Assembly (NCBI GenBank): GCA_964652155.1
Contig: CAZZBK010000020.1
Location: 1 to 51,225, forward strand
DNA length: 51,225 nucleotides
Direction: 5' to 3'
From: CAZZBK01 sp964652155
GTDB taxonomy: Bacteria > Planctomycetota > Planctomycetia > Pirellulales > PNKZ01
This document shows positions 42,898 through 51,225 of the stretch, one piece after another. The notes under the pieces are model-generated. The model had not been told where the DNA came from. It ran no database searches and saw only the letters and a program-made list of their open reading frames with translations. Positions within the stretch are counted from its first letter, which is position 1, and every line of letters starts with the position of its first letter. The position numbers and the translations under genes were made by a program.

Positions 42898-44430
42898 ATG
42901 GCTGTATTTCTCGGCATCGATATTGGCACCTCGGGCACCAAGACCCTGGCGATCGACGAGCGCGGCACGATCCTTGCCTCGGCGACCGAAACGTACCCCT
43001 GCCATGCCCCCAAGCCGCTTTGGAGCGAGCAGGACCCGGACGATTGGTGGAACGCCACGGTCGCGACCGTCCGCCAGGTCGTCAAGCTGGCCAAGCTTAA
43101 ACCGGGCGACGTCAAAGCGATCGGCCTGTCAGGGCAGATGCATGGCTCGGTGTTTCTCGATAAGCACAACAAAGTGATTCGCCGCGCGCTGCTGTGGAAC
43201 GATCAACGCACCGCCGCCGAGTGTGCCGAGATCGAGCAGCGTGTCGGCGGCCGCAAGAAACTCATTAAACTGGTCGCCAACCCGGCCTTGACCGGCTTCA
43301 CCGCGCCGAAAATTTTGTGGCTCCGCAACCATGAGCCGCGCAACTTTGCCAAGCTGGCCAAGGTCTTGCTGCCCAAGGACGAAATTCGTCGCCGACTCAC
43401 GGGCGAATTTGCCACCGAGATGAGCGACGCCAGCGGCATGCTGCTGCTCGACGTGGCCAAGCGGAATTGGTCCCGACCGCTGCTCGACAAGCTCGAACTC
43501 GACCCCAGCTTGCTCGCCCCCTGTTACGAATCCGAGCAAGTCACGGGCAAACTCACCCGCGAGGTCGCTGCGATGCTCGGGCTCTCCACCGATTGCCTCG
43601 TCGTGGGCGGAGCCGGTGACTGCGCCGCGGGAGCGGTCGGCAACGGCATCGTCAACACGGGTGTGCTCAGCACCTCGATCGGCACGAGTGGCGTGATGTT
43701 CGTGCATAGCGACGAGGTGAAAATCGACCCCGAGGGGCGCGTTCATACGTTCTGTCATGCGGTCCACGGCAAGTGGCATATCATGGGGGTGAATCTTTCG
43801 GCCGGCGGGTCGTTGCAGTGGTTCCGCAATGCCTTGTGCCAAGCCGACACCGCCGTGGCCCGCAAGGCCAAGCGAGACGTGTACGACGTGCTCACCGAGG
43901 AAGCCCGAGCGGTGGCCGCCGGCAGCGAGGGGCTCTTCTTCCTGCCGTATCTCTCGGGCGAGCGCACGCCGCATGCCGATCCACTGGCGCGCGGCAGCTT
44001 GATTGGCCTGACGCTCGCGCATGGACGCGGGCATGTGGTTCGCTCGATCCTCGAAGGGGTCACCTACTCGATGCGTGACAGCCTGGAGATCATTCGTTCG
44101 CTGAATGTGCCGGTGCGGCAAATACGCGCCTCGGGCGGAGGCTCGCGCAGCCCGCTCTGGCGGCAGATTCAGGCCGACGTGTTCGGCCAGGCCGTCTCGA
44201 CGATCAACTCGGAGGAGGGGCCCGGCTACGGTGTCGCGCTGCTCGCCGCGGTCGGCGCGGGGGCATACAAGAACATTCAGGAAGCATGCGGCGCGACGAT
44301 TCGTGTCGTCAGCGAGACGACCGTCCAGCGAGGTCCCAAGAGTTACTACGACCGCGCGTTCCCGTTGTATCAGAAACTTTATCGCAGCTTGAAAGACGAT
44401 TTCCGCGCCATTGCCGCCCTGGAGGGATGA
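42898..44430 (+). CDS. xylB: Xylulokinase (FGGY family)
   Basis: This 510-residue kinase phosphorylates D-xylulose to D-xylulose 5-phosphate. It has the phosphate-binding loop GIDIGTSGTKTLAID (6-20), the xylulose-contact QMHG (80-83), the catalytic Asp241 in GGAGDCAAGAVGNG, and GTSGVMFVH. The second ATP-site motif is SGGGSRSPLWRQIQADVFG near residue 405. AGGAAA lies 9-10 bases before the ATG. The stop overlaps the start of the next gene in an ATGA, so the two are translationally coupled. No xylose isomerase lies in the window. Confidence 0.95.
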   Translation: MAVFLGIDIGTSGTKTLAIDERGTILASATETYPCHAPKPLWSEQDPDDWWNATVATVRQVVKLAKLKPGDVKAIGLSGQMHGSVFLDKHNKVIRRALLWNDQRTAAECAEIEQRVGGRKKLIKLVANPALTGFTAPKILWLRNHEPRNFAKLAKVLLPKDEIRRRLTGEFATEMSDASGMLLLDVAKRNWSRPLLDKLELDPSLLAPCYESEQVTGKLTREVAAMLGLSTDCLVVGGAGDCAAGAVGNGIVNTGVLSTSIGTSGVMFVHSDEVKIDPEGRVHTFCHAVHGKWHIMGVNLSAGGSLQWFRNALCQADTAVARKAKRDVYDVLTEEARAVAAGSEGLFFLPYLSGERTPHADPLARGSLIGLTLAHGRGHVVRSILEGVTYSMRDSLEIIRSLNVPVRQIRASGGGSRSPLWRQIQADVFGQAVSTINSEEGPGYGVALLAAVGAGAYKNIQEACGATIRVVSETTVQRGPKSYYDRAFPLYQKLYRSLKDDFRAIAALEG

Positions 44431-45374
44431 TGAACCCGCTATTGCTCCGCGAGGCCGATGTCCGGCGATTACTCGACATGCGCACGACCATCGATGTGGT
44501 CGAAGCAGCGTTCCTGCACTGGAGCCAAGGGGAAGCGAACAACATCCCGCGCCATCGCGCGACCGCGCCGGGAGTTGTGCTGCACACGATGGGGGCCGCG
44601 GCGGGCTACTTGGGCTATGTCGGCGTGAAGAGCTACACGACCACGCGCAGCGGCGCCCACTTTCATGTCTTGCTCTACAACGCGAGCAGCGGCGAACTCG
44701 AGGCCATCATCGAGGCCGACTACTTGGGGCAACTCCGCACCGGGGCCGCGACCGGCGTGGCGATCGCGTATTTGGCTCCCCCGGAGACGCATGAGTTGGG
44801 GCTATTCGGCGCGGGCAAGCAGGCCCGCACACAGCTCATGGCCGCCGCGGCGGTACGAAAAATCCGCCGCGCGTTCGTGTATTCGCGTCACGAGGCGACC
44901 CGGCAGCGGTTTGCCGTCGAGATGTCCGAGCAACTCGGCATCGAGGTGGTGAGTGTCGATCGACCCAGCGCGGCGGCGGAAGACTTGCCGCTGGTCATCA
45001 CGGCCACGACCAGTGCGACGCCGGTGGTCGACAGTCGTGAGGTGAATGCGGCGGCGCTGGTATGCGCGGTCGGCTCGAATTGGCCCCAGCGCTGCGAACT
45101 GGACGTGGCAACCGTGCAACTCGCCGACATGGTCGTGTGCGACAGCGTGGCGGCGTGCCGTGCCGAGGCCGGTGATTTGCTGTTGGCCGAGTCGGCCGGC
45201 GCATTTGCTTGGTCAAACGCAGTCGAGCTGACCGACGTCATCGCCGGCCGCTCCGGTGGTCGCCCGCAGCAGGGGCATCGCGTGCTCTTCAAGTCGGTGG
45301 GGTTGGCGATCGAAGACGTCGCCGTCGCCGCGAAGGTCGTTGAGTTGGCGCGCGCCCACGGGGTCGGGGGGTAA
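44427..45374 (+). CDS. Ornithine cyclodeaminase/mu-crystallin family protein
   Basis: This 315-residue NAD(P)-dependent enzyme has YVGVKSYTTT with the substrate-contact Lys, EADYLGQLRTGAATGVA (the conserved LRTGA motif), and the nucleotide-binding LGLFGAGKQARTQL. The family includes ornithine cyclodeaminase, alanine dehydrogenase and imine reductases, and these cannot be told apart by eye. GGAGGG lies immediately upstream, and the ATG overlaps the xylB stop, so the protein is made with xylulokinase. Why an amino-acid-type enzyme is paired with a pentose kinase is not obvious. Confidence 0.9.
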   Translation: MMNPLLLREADVRRLLDMRTTIDVVEAAFLHWSQGEANNIPRHRATAPGVVLHTMGAAAGYLGYVGVKSYTTTRSGAHFHVLLYNASSGELEAIIEADYLGQLRTGAATGVAIAYLAPPETHELGLFGAGKQARTQLMAAAAVRKIRRAFVYSRHEATRQRFAVEMSEQLGIEVVSVDRPSAAAEDLPLVITATTSATPVVDSREVNAAALVCAVGSNWPQRCELDVATVQLADMVVCDSVAACRAEAGDLLLAESAGAFAWSNAVELTDVIAGRSGGRPQQGHRVLFKSVGLAIEDVAVAAKVVELARAHGVGG

Positions 45375-45382
45375 CGACGCCA

Positions 45383-45409
45383 TTAGCCCCCGGCGAGTCG
45401 CCGGGGGTA
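45383..45409. repeat. REP hairpin, left flank of RAYT gene
   Basis: TTAG is followed by a GC-rich palindrome at 45387-45407 with arms CCCCCGGCGA and TCGCCGGGGG, then TA. It ends about 29 bp after the RAYT stop codon. The hairpin at 45972-45999 is the same element in inverse orientation (TTAG becomes CTAA). Confidence 0.93.
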
Positions 45410-45437
45410 TCGCTCGCAGTGCGACAATCGCTCGCAT

Positions 45438-45923
45438 TCATCCTTCGACAATAAAACTCCACGGTCGCGTCGACCAACCCAGCATTGTATTGTGCCGCTC
45501 GACGTATTCGATGCGTTGTCGAGTTGCCCGCTCGTCAAAGCAATAACGCTTGTCGTAGCCTTCGGTCCAAATCGGGCGATTCAGACGCAATCCATATCGA
45601 ACGGCATCTTTTGCGCACATGACAATCTGAGGGGGTTGGTATTCTGATCGGGCAACGATTAGATGAACGTGCCATGCCTGAACCGTCAGCGCCAAAATAC
45701 GCTGACCAAGCCGTGCTTGTAACTCTTGGCCAATGAAGTTGCCGACTTGCAGCAGATCGCCTGGTTCGAACAAGAACTTGGGATACTTTAATCGTCGTTC
45801 GTCGGCCATTTCCAAGGTCGGATTTGCCAGCATGATTCGACCGCCATCGATCCACCCTCGCTGGTCACCACGCAACCACGTCCCGTACGTCGTCATCGTA
45901 AAGAGCGTCGCCAGAAGCGACAT
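45438..45923 (-). CDS. REP-associated tyrosine transposase (RAYT), Y1/HUH type
   Basis: This 161-residue protein is a single-domain IS200/Y1-type nuclease of the RAYT group, which acts on REP hairpins. It has the opening TTYGTWLRGDQRGWIDGG, common in this group, the HUH motif WHVHLIV, and a C-terminal helix region (GYDKRYCFDERATRQRIEYVERHN) with candidate catalytic tyrosines. It is complete, with GGAG 8 bases before ATG 45923, so it may be active. It is bracketed by two inverted REP hairpins, one 29 bp past its stop and one about 50 bp before its start. Confidence 0.9.
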   Translation of the reverse strand: MSLLATLFTMTTYGTWLRGDQRGWIDGGRIMLANPTLEMADERRLKYPKFLFEPGDLLQVGNFIGQELQARLGQRILALTVQAWHVHLIVARSEYQPPQIVMCAKDAVRYGLRLNRPIWTEGYDKRYCFDERATRQRIEYVERHNTMLGWSTRPWSFIVEG

Positions 45924-45971
45924 AGCTTCGCTCCAAGTTTAGAATGAACGTCATTGAACGGCTGGCGAACA

Positions 45972-45999
45972 TTACCCCCGGCGGCTCGCCGGGGGCTAA
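45972..45999. repeat. REP hairpin, right flank of RAYT gene
   Basis: TTA is followed by a palindrome at 45975-45995 with arms CCCCCGGCG and CGCCGGGGG and the loop GCT, then CTAA. Read on the minus strand it matches the left element (TTAGCCCCCGGCGAG, one loop difference), so the two REPs form an inverted pair around the transposase gene. Confidence 0.93.
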
Positions 46000-46019
46000 A
46001 GGGATGAGGGGCAAGCGCG

Positions 46020-46637
46020 TCAATGCAAATACTTGATCGCCACGAAGCCGACGATCATGAGCACAAACAGCAGCATCGTGACCCACTCGAAATGCTTTTC
46101 GAGCAGTCCCTTGGCGCGGTCGCCGAGAAAGTAAATCATCGTGGCGACGATGAAGAAGCGGCCACTGCGCCCCAGCGCGCTCGCCACGATCAGCGTCGTC
46201 AGGCTGATGTGACACACGCCCCCAGCCACGGTAAAGACCTTGTAGGGGATGGGGGTGAACGCCGCGCCAAACACGGCCAGAAACGCGTTCTCTTCGTAGA
46301 GTTGCTGCACGCGATCAAAATTCTGCTGGCTGACGATGTACGTCAAAAAGAAGTCGCCCACCTGCGCCCACAGAAACGTGCCGAGCACCCAGCCGAACAC
46401 GCCGCCGGCGACCGACGCCACCGCGCTGACCGCGGCGTAGAAAAATGACCGCCGCGGCTTGGCGACGCTCAGAGCGATTTGCAGCACGTCGGGCGGTATC
46501 GGAAAAAAAGAACTCTCGGCGAACGAGATCGCCATCAGTGCCGGAGTACCATACGGCGTGTCAGCCCAACCGAGCACCCAGTGATACAGCCGTCGCACAG
46601 GATTCATGGCCGCGTGGGCCGTGCTAGCCAAACTCAT
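46020..46637 (-). CDS. YqaA/DedA (VTT domain) membrane protein
   Basis: This 205-residue protein has about five membrane segments. Conserved features of the SNARE-associated/VTT family are ALMAISFAESSFFPIPPDVLQIAL near the N-terminus and the amphipathic FGAAFTPIPYKVFTVAGGV loop. YqaA-type members are linked to membrane homeostasis and phospholipid scrambling. ATG 46637 is preferred, with GGAA about 7 bases upstream; a longer frame to 46715 lacks support, and Met 46607 is a second possibility. Confidence 0.87.
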   Translation of the reverse strand: MSLASTAHAAMNPVRRLYHWVLGWADTPYGTPALMAISFAESSFFPIPPDVLQIALSVAKPRRSFFYAAVSAVASVAGGVFGWVLGTFLWAQVGDFFLTYIVSQQNFDRVQQLYEENAFLAVFGAAFTPIPYKVFTVAGGVCHISLTTLIVASALGRSGRFFIVATMIYFLGDRAKGLLEKHFEWVTMLLFVLMIVGFVAIKYLH

Positions 46638-46819
46638 GTCGCATTCCGTTCGACAAACGATGGTTACCGAGGACACCCACGGCGAAGGAGATTCTTGGTG
46701 GACGTTCCACTCCATTGACCGGGCAAAGGAGAGTGTGACGAAATCGACTCGCCGCTACAATACGAACCGCCCGCGGGCCACGTTTGGGCCGCGCCGCTTC
46801 AGTCGTTACGAGGTCATTC

Positions 46820-48193
46820 ATGGATGCCGTTACTGCTTCGCCCCGCCCACCACGCGCCCGCTGGCCCTTGCACACACAGGTCTTGCTCGGGCTGCTGGTC
46901 GGCTCTGTCGCCGGGCTCTTGGGCAATTACCTGGCCGGACAGGGACTGCTCGACCGCGCGACGCTCGAAGGCTGGGCCAATGTCGCCGACCCGCTCGGCC
47001 GCATCTTCCTGCGGTTGATCCTGATGGTCGTCATTCCGCTGGTCGTCTCGGCGCTCGCCCTGGGGGTGCTTGAGTTGGGGGACGTGCGTCATCTTGGTCG
47101 CATCGGGCTGCGCACGCTCGGCTACACGCTGCTCCTCTCGGGCATTGCCGTGAGCATCGGCCTGGGTTTGGCCAACACGATCCAACCAGGCAAGTCGCTT
47201 TCCGCCGAACAACAGCAAACATTGCAAACGAAGTACGGCTCCGACACGGCCAAAGTGGTCGCGCGGGTCCAGGCGGTCGAGAAGGAAATGAAAGACCAGG
47301 GAGCGATCGAAAAGATCGTCAAGGAACTGATCAAAATCATTCCCGACAACCCGTTGCAAGAGGCGGTCGGCGCACTCGATGGCTCATCCAAGGGGGCCGG
47401 CATGCTGAGCGTGATGTTCTTCGCCTTGATTCTGGGCGGCGCTCTCTCGGTGGGGGGCGAACGCTCGGCGACATTGGTCAAAGTGCTCGAAGGGGTGTTC
47501 GATGTCACGATGGTCGTCATCGGCTTCGCCATGAAGATCGCCCCGTATGGCGTGACCTGTTTGTTGTTCTCGATCACGGCCCGATTGGGGATCGACATCC
47601 TCGCGGCGCTGGCCTGGTTCGTGGCCACGGCCTTGGGAGGCATGTTGCTGCAGCAGGTCGTCGTCTACGGCGCGGTCGTGTGGCTCATCGCCGGACGCTC
47701 TCCGGTGCAGTTCTTTCGCGATGTCTCCGACGCCATGTTAACCGCCTTCGGCACGTCGAGTTCCAACGCCACGCTCCCCACGGCGATTCGCGTGGCGGAC
47801 GAACAATTGAAGCTGCCGCAGACCATTTCACGGTTCGTGCTTACGATCGGTTCGACCGCCAACCAGAACGGCACCGCGCTCTACGAAGGGGTCGTGGTGT
47901 TATTCCTGGCCCAGGTGTTCGGCGTCGACCTGAGCTTTCCGCAGCAGGTGACGGTCGTGCTCATGAGCATGCTCGCGGGTGTAGGGACGGCGGGCATCCC
48001 GGGAGGGTCAATTCCGATGATCGCCGTGGTCCTCAATAGCGTCGGCGTGTCGGAAAACGGCATCGCGATCATCTTGGGGGTCGATCGCGTGCTCGACATG
48101 TGCCGCACGGTGCTCAACGTCACCGGCGACTTGGTGTTGGCGGCGTGCGTGGCCCGGGGCGAGAAGAACGAATCGCCGCCCCTCGTCGCGTAG
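46820..48193 (+). CDS. Dicarboxylate/amino acid:cation symporter (DAACS family)
   Basis: This 457-residue transporter imports dicarboxylates or acidic amino acids with sodium or protons. Family features are LRLILMVVIPLVVSAL near residue 75, the TSSSNATLPTAI hairpin, TANQNGTALYEG (in place of the common NMDGT), and the C-terminal GVGTAGIPGGSIPMIAVVL. A hydrophilic segment of about 70 residues (about 125-190) interrupts the membrane core. ATG 46820 has GAGG 6 bases upstream. It is convergent with the RND exporter, 27 bp apart. The substrate is not predictable by eye. Confidence 0.92.
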   Translation: MDAVTASPRPPRARWPLHTQVLLGLLVGSVAGLLGNYLAGQGLLDRATLEGWANVADPLGRIFLRLILMVVIPLVVSALALGVLELGDVRHLGRIGLRTLGYTLLLSGIAVSIGLGLANTIQPGKSLSAEQQQTLQTKYGSDTAKVVARVQAVEKEMKDQGAIEKIVKELIKIIPDNPLQEAVGALDGSSKGAGMLSVMFFALILGGALSVGGERSATLVKVLEGVFDVTMVVIGFAMKIAPYGVTCLLFSITARLGIDILAALAWFVATALGGMLLQQVVVYGAVVWLIAGRSPVQFFRDVSDAMLTAFGTSSSNATLPTAIRVADEQLKLPQTISRFVLTIGSTANQNGTALYEGVVVLFLAQVFGVDLSFPQQVTVVLMSMLAGVGTAGIPGGSIPMIAVVLNSVGVSENGIAIILGVDRVLDMCRTVLNVTGDLVLAACVARGEKNESPPLVA

Positions 48194-48220
48194 CCGATCG
48201 GCGCTTTCAACAAGACGTGG

Positions 48221-50746
48221 CTACTTGGCAACGCTCTCGTTCATGTGGCGTCGCAACAGAGCCGGCACCGGTTCCAGGCTGTCGGCGATCGGTTCCAGTG
48301 CGGAGGCCCGCTGCTTGTTGCGCAATTGGAACTTGCGACCGAACAGGGCACCGAAGGGACCGGCGAGCACGGCGGGCAGCACGACCAAATTGCCGACAAG
48401 CGCCGTGGTCAACAGCGTGACCATCAGGTAACCGAATCGCTGGGTGGGCATGAACGAGCTGAAGGCAAACGCGGAGAGGCCGATACCGATGACGCCCCAG
48501 CTTTGGTACATGGCCCGCGCGCAGCCCTTATATGCGACCATGATCGCGTCGCGGCGGCTCATTCCCTTCTCGAGTCCCGCTCGATACATCAGCATAAAAT
48601 GCACGACATCGTCGATCGTCACGCCGAGCGCCACGCCCGGGGCCATCACCGTGCCCGTGTCGACAATGATCCCCATCAGCCCCATGTAGCCAAAGACCAT
48701 GAACACCGGAAACACGCTGGGCAGCAGCAGCACAATGCCGGCCGACCATTCGCGAATCACGATCATCATGACGAGCGTGACGACAACCAAGTCGGTGATG
48801 AAGCCGATTTGCAGGCCGTCGAGCAGCGAGCGTTGGCTCTTATCGATGAGCGGCACGAGGCCGGTGTAAATGACGTCGATGCCCAAGGCGGATTTTTGTT
48901 CGTCATCGCCGAGCACGTGATCGATGCGTGTCGAGAGTTGCTCTTTGAGCGCGGCAAAGTTGACGTCGTCGAGCGCGCCGACCCGGGTGCTGATGCGCCA
49001 CAGTTCGTAGTCGCGGACCTGCTCGTCAGCGACGACACGTTCCTCGGCCAAAAAGCCGCGGTTCATGAAGTCCTGCCGATGGGCCTCGAAGCGTTTATCC
49101 TTGACGCGGTCGCGGAGGCCGCTGACTCCGCCCCAGGCGTCTTTCTTGCCGGCCAAAATCTTGGTGGGATCGAAGTCTTGCCGCTTCTTGTCGCTGTCGA
49201 ACAACGGTGGCGCAAACGTGGCAGCCGACATCGTGCTGCCAACCCCCGGCGTCTTGCTCAGCAGCCGTTGGGTGTGCTCGACCAATCGCATGCGGTCGGC
49301 AAACGCGATCCGCTCGGTCTTCTTGCCCGTCTCGCTATTGGCAGAGAGTTCGTTCTTGGCGAGGTCGAAGCGGACAACCACCTCGGCGGGGACGAGTTTG
49401 CCCAAGTGCTGCTCGAGCCAGGCATAGTCTTGGCGGATACGGGCCCCCTCGGGGAACATCCGCATGAGTTGGGTCGAGGTTTTGATGTCGACCATTTGCC
49501 AGCCGAAGAAAATCAGCAACGCGATGCTGGCAATCGTCACTTTGCCGTTATTGTCGACGACCCACTCGCCAATCTTGGACCAGATGGGGTGCGACTCGGG
49601 ACGTGCCTCGGCGTGGGCCTGTCCGGCTTCGCTTTTGACCGCCGGCAAGGGCCAAACCGCAAAGCAGGCAGGCAAGAACAGGCAGAGCACCAGTAGGCTG
49701 GCGACCACGCCAATGGCCGAGAACGTGCCGAACATTTGAATCGGCACGAGTTCGCTCGTGCAGAGCGACACCAAGCCAATGGCCGTCGTGGCCGTTGCCA
49801 AGCCCAAGGGGAGCGCGCCATGACGCAATGCCCGTTCGGCCGCGCCGACCAAGCCATGCTCGGCGGCTGAGTCGCGATAATAGTTCGTCAGGTGAATCGC
49901 GGCCGAGATGGCGGCGACGTACACCAACGGGGGCATCGTCATCAAGATGGCGTTCATCGTATTGCCGGTGAGCGGCACGATCGCCACGCTCAGCGCCAGG
50001 GCATATATGCCCGCAAAGAACACCATCGCCACCAAGCGGAAACTGCGCAGACAGAACCAAGACAGCACCAGCCCGATGCTCAAGGCGATGCCCGCCAGCC
50101 GGAACATCGTCCGTTCGGCTTCTTCGTCCATCGAGACGTTATCAATCGCCGGGCCGCCCAGGTGCAGTTTATCCTTGGCGACACCGCACTCTTTGATCGC
50201 CACGTCGCGGATGCGATTCACGGCCTTGCGCATGAGCTTGCTGCCATTTTCCGAAAATGTCAGCACCGCACAGGTGGTCTGGCCGTCGTCGCCAATCAGC
50301 GCCCCTTTGAGCCGCTCGATGGCTTCCTCGCGCGGGACTTTGAGGTTCTCGCCCCCCAGGTTCTCGATCAACTCAATGGCCTTGGGGCCGGCAAGCACGC
50401 TCTCGAAATACCAATGCTCGGGCACGTCGGAGTCGCGCTCGGCCGGGACGATCTTCTCGACAAACAGCTTGAGCCGCTCGTCTGCCAGATTGCAGCCATC
50501 CCACGAAACGAGGGCAAACTCTTCGCCGGCAAAGTGATTCAAAAACCACTTAAACTGTTTCGTTTCTTCGTATTTGGCGGGGAGCCAGTCCTTGGTGTCG
50601 TTCTTATTGCTGCGGACCGAGATAATGGCCAGTCGGCCGATGATCGGCCAAAGAAAGACGCCGATCGCCACGATCATTAGCCCGTGTCGTATAAAAAACG
50701 ACGACGAACCAAATTTAGCGGCGGGACGAGCAGGCTCGTGCGACAT
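48221..50746 (-). CDS. RND/MMPL-type exporter
   Basis: This 841-residue protein has the two-fold repeat of the RND superfamily: a large extracytoplasmic loop after helix 1, five clustered helices (about 225-380), a second loop (about 430-640), and a final five-helix cluster. The sterol-sensing-like half includes IALSIGLVLSWFCLRSFRLVAMVFF and MMTMPPLVYVAAISAAIHLTNY. The second half has VMAPGVALGVTIDDVVHFMLMYRAGL, where the Asp pair is the likely proton relay. This MMPL subgroup exports lipids or hopanoids in related bacteria; the substrate here is unknown. It appears to be a single-gene unit. Confidence 0.9.
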   Translation of the reverse strand: MSHEPARPAAKFGSSSFFIRHGLMIVAIGVFLWPIIGRLAIISVRSNKNDTKDWLPAKYEETKQFKWFLNHFAGEEFALVSWDGCNLADERLKLFVEKIVPAERDSDVPEHWYFESVLAGPKAIELIENLGGENLKVPREEAIERLKGALIGDDGQTTCAVLTFSENGSKLMRKAVNRIRDVAIKECGVAKDKLHLGGPAIDNVSMDEEAERTMFRLAGIALSIGLVLSWFCLRSFRLVAMVFFAGIYALALSVAIVPLTGNTMNAILMTMPPLVYVAAISAAIHLTNYYRDSAAEHGLVGAAERALRHGALPLGLATATTAIGLVSLCTSELVPIQMFGTFSAIGVVASLLVLCLFLPACFAVWPLPAVKSEAGQAHAEARPESHPIWSKIGEWVVDNNGKVTIASIALLIFFGWQMVDIKTSTQLMRMFPEGARIRQDYAWLEQHLGKLVPAEVVVRFDLAKNELSANSETGKKTERIAFADRMRLVEHTQRLLSKTPGVGSTMSAATFAPPLFDSDKKRQDFDPTKILAGKKDAWGGVSGLRDRVKDKRFEAHRQDFMNRGFLAEERVVADEQVRDYELWRISTRVGALDDVNFAALKEQLSTRIDHVLGDDEQKSALGIDVIYTGLVPLIDKSQRSLLDGLQIGFITDLVVVTLVMMIVIREWSAGIVLLLPSVFPVFMVFGYMGLMGIIVDTGTVMAPGVALGVTIDDVVHFMLMYRAGLEKGMSRRDAIMVAYKGCARAMYQSWGVIGIGLSAFAFSSFMPTQRFGYLMVTLLTTALVGNLVVLPAVLAGPFGALFGRKFQLRNKQRASALEPIADSLEPVPALLRRHMNESVAK

Positions 50747-51225
50747 CCAGACTCATCCTCGAAAGCAGCTCGAACCGAGCCAAGGCATCCAATACAATGT
50801 GACTCGAAGTTCGGCAGCGGGTTCCTTCGGCGGACTCCCATCCTCACCGCGTCTCGCCCGTCGTGGGCTTACTAACGAGCGGCGACGATGCTTTCTAATC
50901 TATCGGCTCTAATTCGCGAAGTCGATATCCTAGCTGACTTTGAGTCCGGTTCTCTACCAAAAAACGTTCCGAAAATGCCAATTGCACAAAGTGGGCAATT
51001 ATGCCCCCGCGATCCGCTGCAAGATGTTGTTAAACAATCACTTACAACACAACTAGCCAGCTCGACTTCATTCGCACACAAAACGACCCATTCTCGGCAT
51101 CTTATTGATACTAAAGTGGTTACAGTCGACAGCGCTGAGTGCGGGGTTGCCTTGAGAACGGGTCGCACGGGGCGACGTTCCTGTGTGAGCGTCTTCAAAG
51201 TTGGTCAATCGTAGGAGCTGGCATC
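50747..51225. other. Non-coding right end of the window
   Basis: In these 479 bases after the RND gene start I see no credible gene. Two opposed frames of about 108 residues each near 50872-51214 have no motif, no ribosome binding site and unusually even, low-GC codon use. The stretch ends in the 43-bp inverted copy of the left-end repeat. Confidence 0.5.
51183..51225. repeat. Right copy of the 43-bp inverted end repeat
   Basis: The reverse complement of this stretch matches 22-64 at 40 of 43 positions, starting exactly at the last base of the window. It runs into non-coding sequence on its inner side. Confidence 0.75.

Noticed and set aside
48245..49696. A 483-codon open frame on the plus strand, rich in His, Glu and Arg
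   Set aside because: It is antisense to the RND exporter gene and shows the composition expected of a reverse-complemented membrane protein gene.
50872..51214. Two opposed open frames of about 108 codons at the right end
   Set aside because: Neither has a ribosome binding site, motif or the codon bias of the other genes.
262..51225. An integrated island using the tRNA-Pro gene and the end repeats as attachment sites
   Set aside because: The end repeats are inverted rather than direct, do not overlap the tRNA, and the segment holds core genes such as lexA with no integrase.

Overview
The window looks like chromosomal DNA from a high-GC member of the Planctomycetota, most like Pirellulales. 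The evidence is the gene content: two secreted formylglycine-type sulfatases, a PSCyt1/DUF1549/DUF1553 protein followed by two Tat-exported DUF1501 proteins, a surface repeat protein with an N-terminal LExLExRDLL motif, and an ExbB/ExbD operon carrying a TPR protein and an alpha/alpha-toroid protein. No phage, CRISPR array, plasmid gene or antibiotic resistance gene was seen. All function calls come from reading motifs, not from database searches.

Layout. 1-2344: tRNA-Pro(UGG) and a sulfatase, both on the minus strand. 2671-2764: a 94-bp palindromic repeat, with a shorter relative at 21485-21533. 2864-11147: PSCyt1/DUF1549/DUF1553 protein, two DUF1501 proteins, a gluzincin-like HEFGH protein and a GT-C/GT87-like membrane protein, all on plus. 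11359-18710: a GH105-type hydrolase fused to a domain that looks like a dead M14 peptidase, a PQQ propeller protein (minus), a tandem-repeat surface protein, a secreted alpha/beta hydrolase, a YSPV-repeat secreted protein and a small membrane protein. 18724-21445: a double WaaP-like kinase and a TPR membrane protein. 21700-27830: an aldo/keto reductase facing a four-gene TPR-ExbB-ExbD-toroid operon. 28022-30992: an NtrB/NtrC-like two-component pair. 31018-31701: lexA, with a probable operator inside its own promoter. 31822-36852: a second sulfatase, a glycerate kinase, an O-methyltransferase, a 58-residue protein and a PilZ-like protein.

36893-40475 is a vitamin B12 uptake module. A tonB gene and a btuB-like receptor gene face each other and overlap by 11 bp at their stop codons, and each has its own cobalamin riboswitch. 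41079-45374 carries an OprP-like porin, xylulokinase and an ornithine cyclodeaminase/mu-crystallin family protein. 45383-45999 is a compact REP-RAYT unit: a single-domain HUH transposase gene between two inverted REP hairpins. The window ends with a YqaA/DedA-like protein, a dicarboxylate/amino acid symporter and a large RND/MMPL exporter.

The least explained features are the two window ends, which are inverted copies of the same 43-bp sequence (40/43 identical); the dispersed palindromes; the M14-like/GH105 fusion; and the response regulator start, where a strong Shine-Dalgarno sits before an ATC codon. Nothing here is clearly a new multi-gene system. The strongest unusual units are the doubly riboswitched tonB/btuB pair and the REP-RAYT unit.
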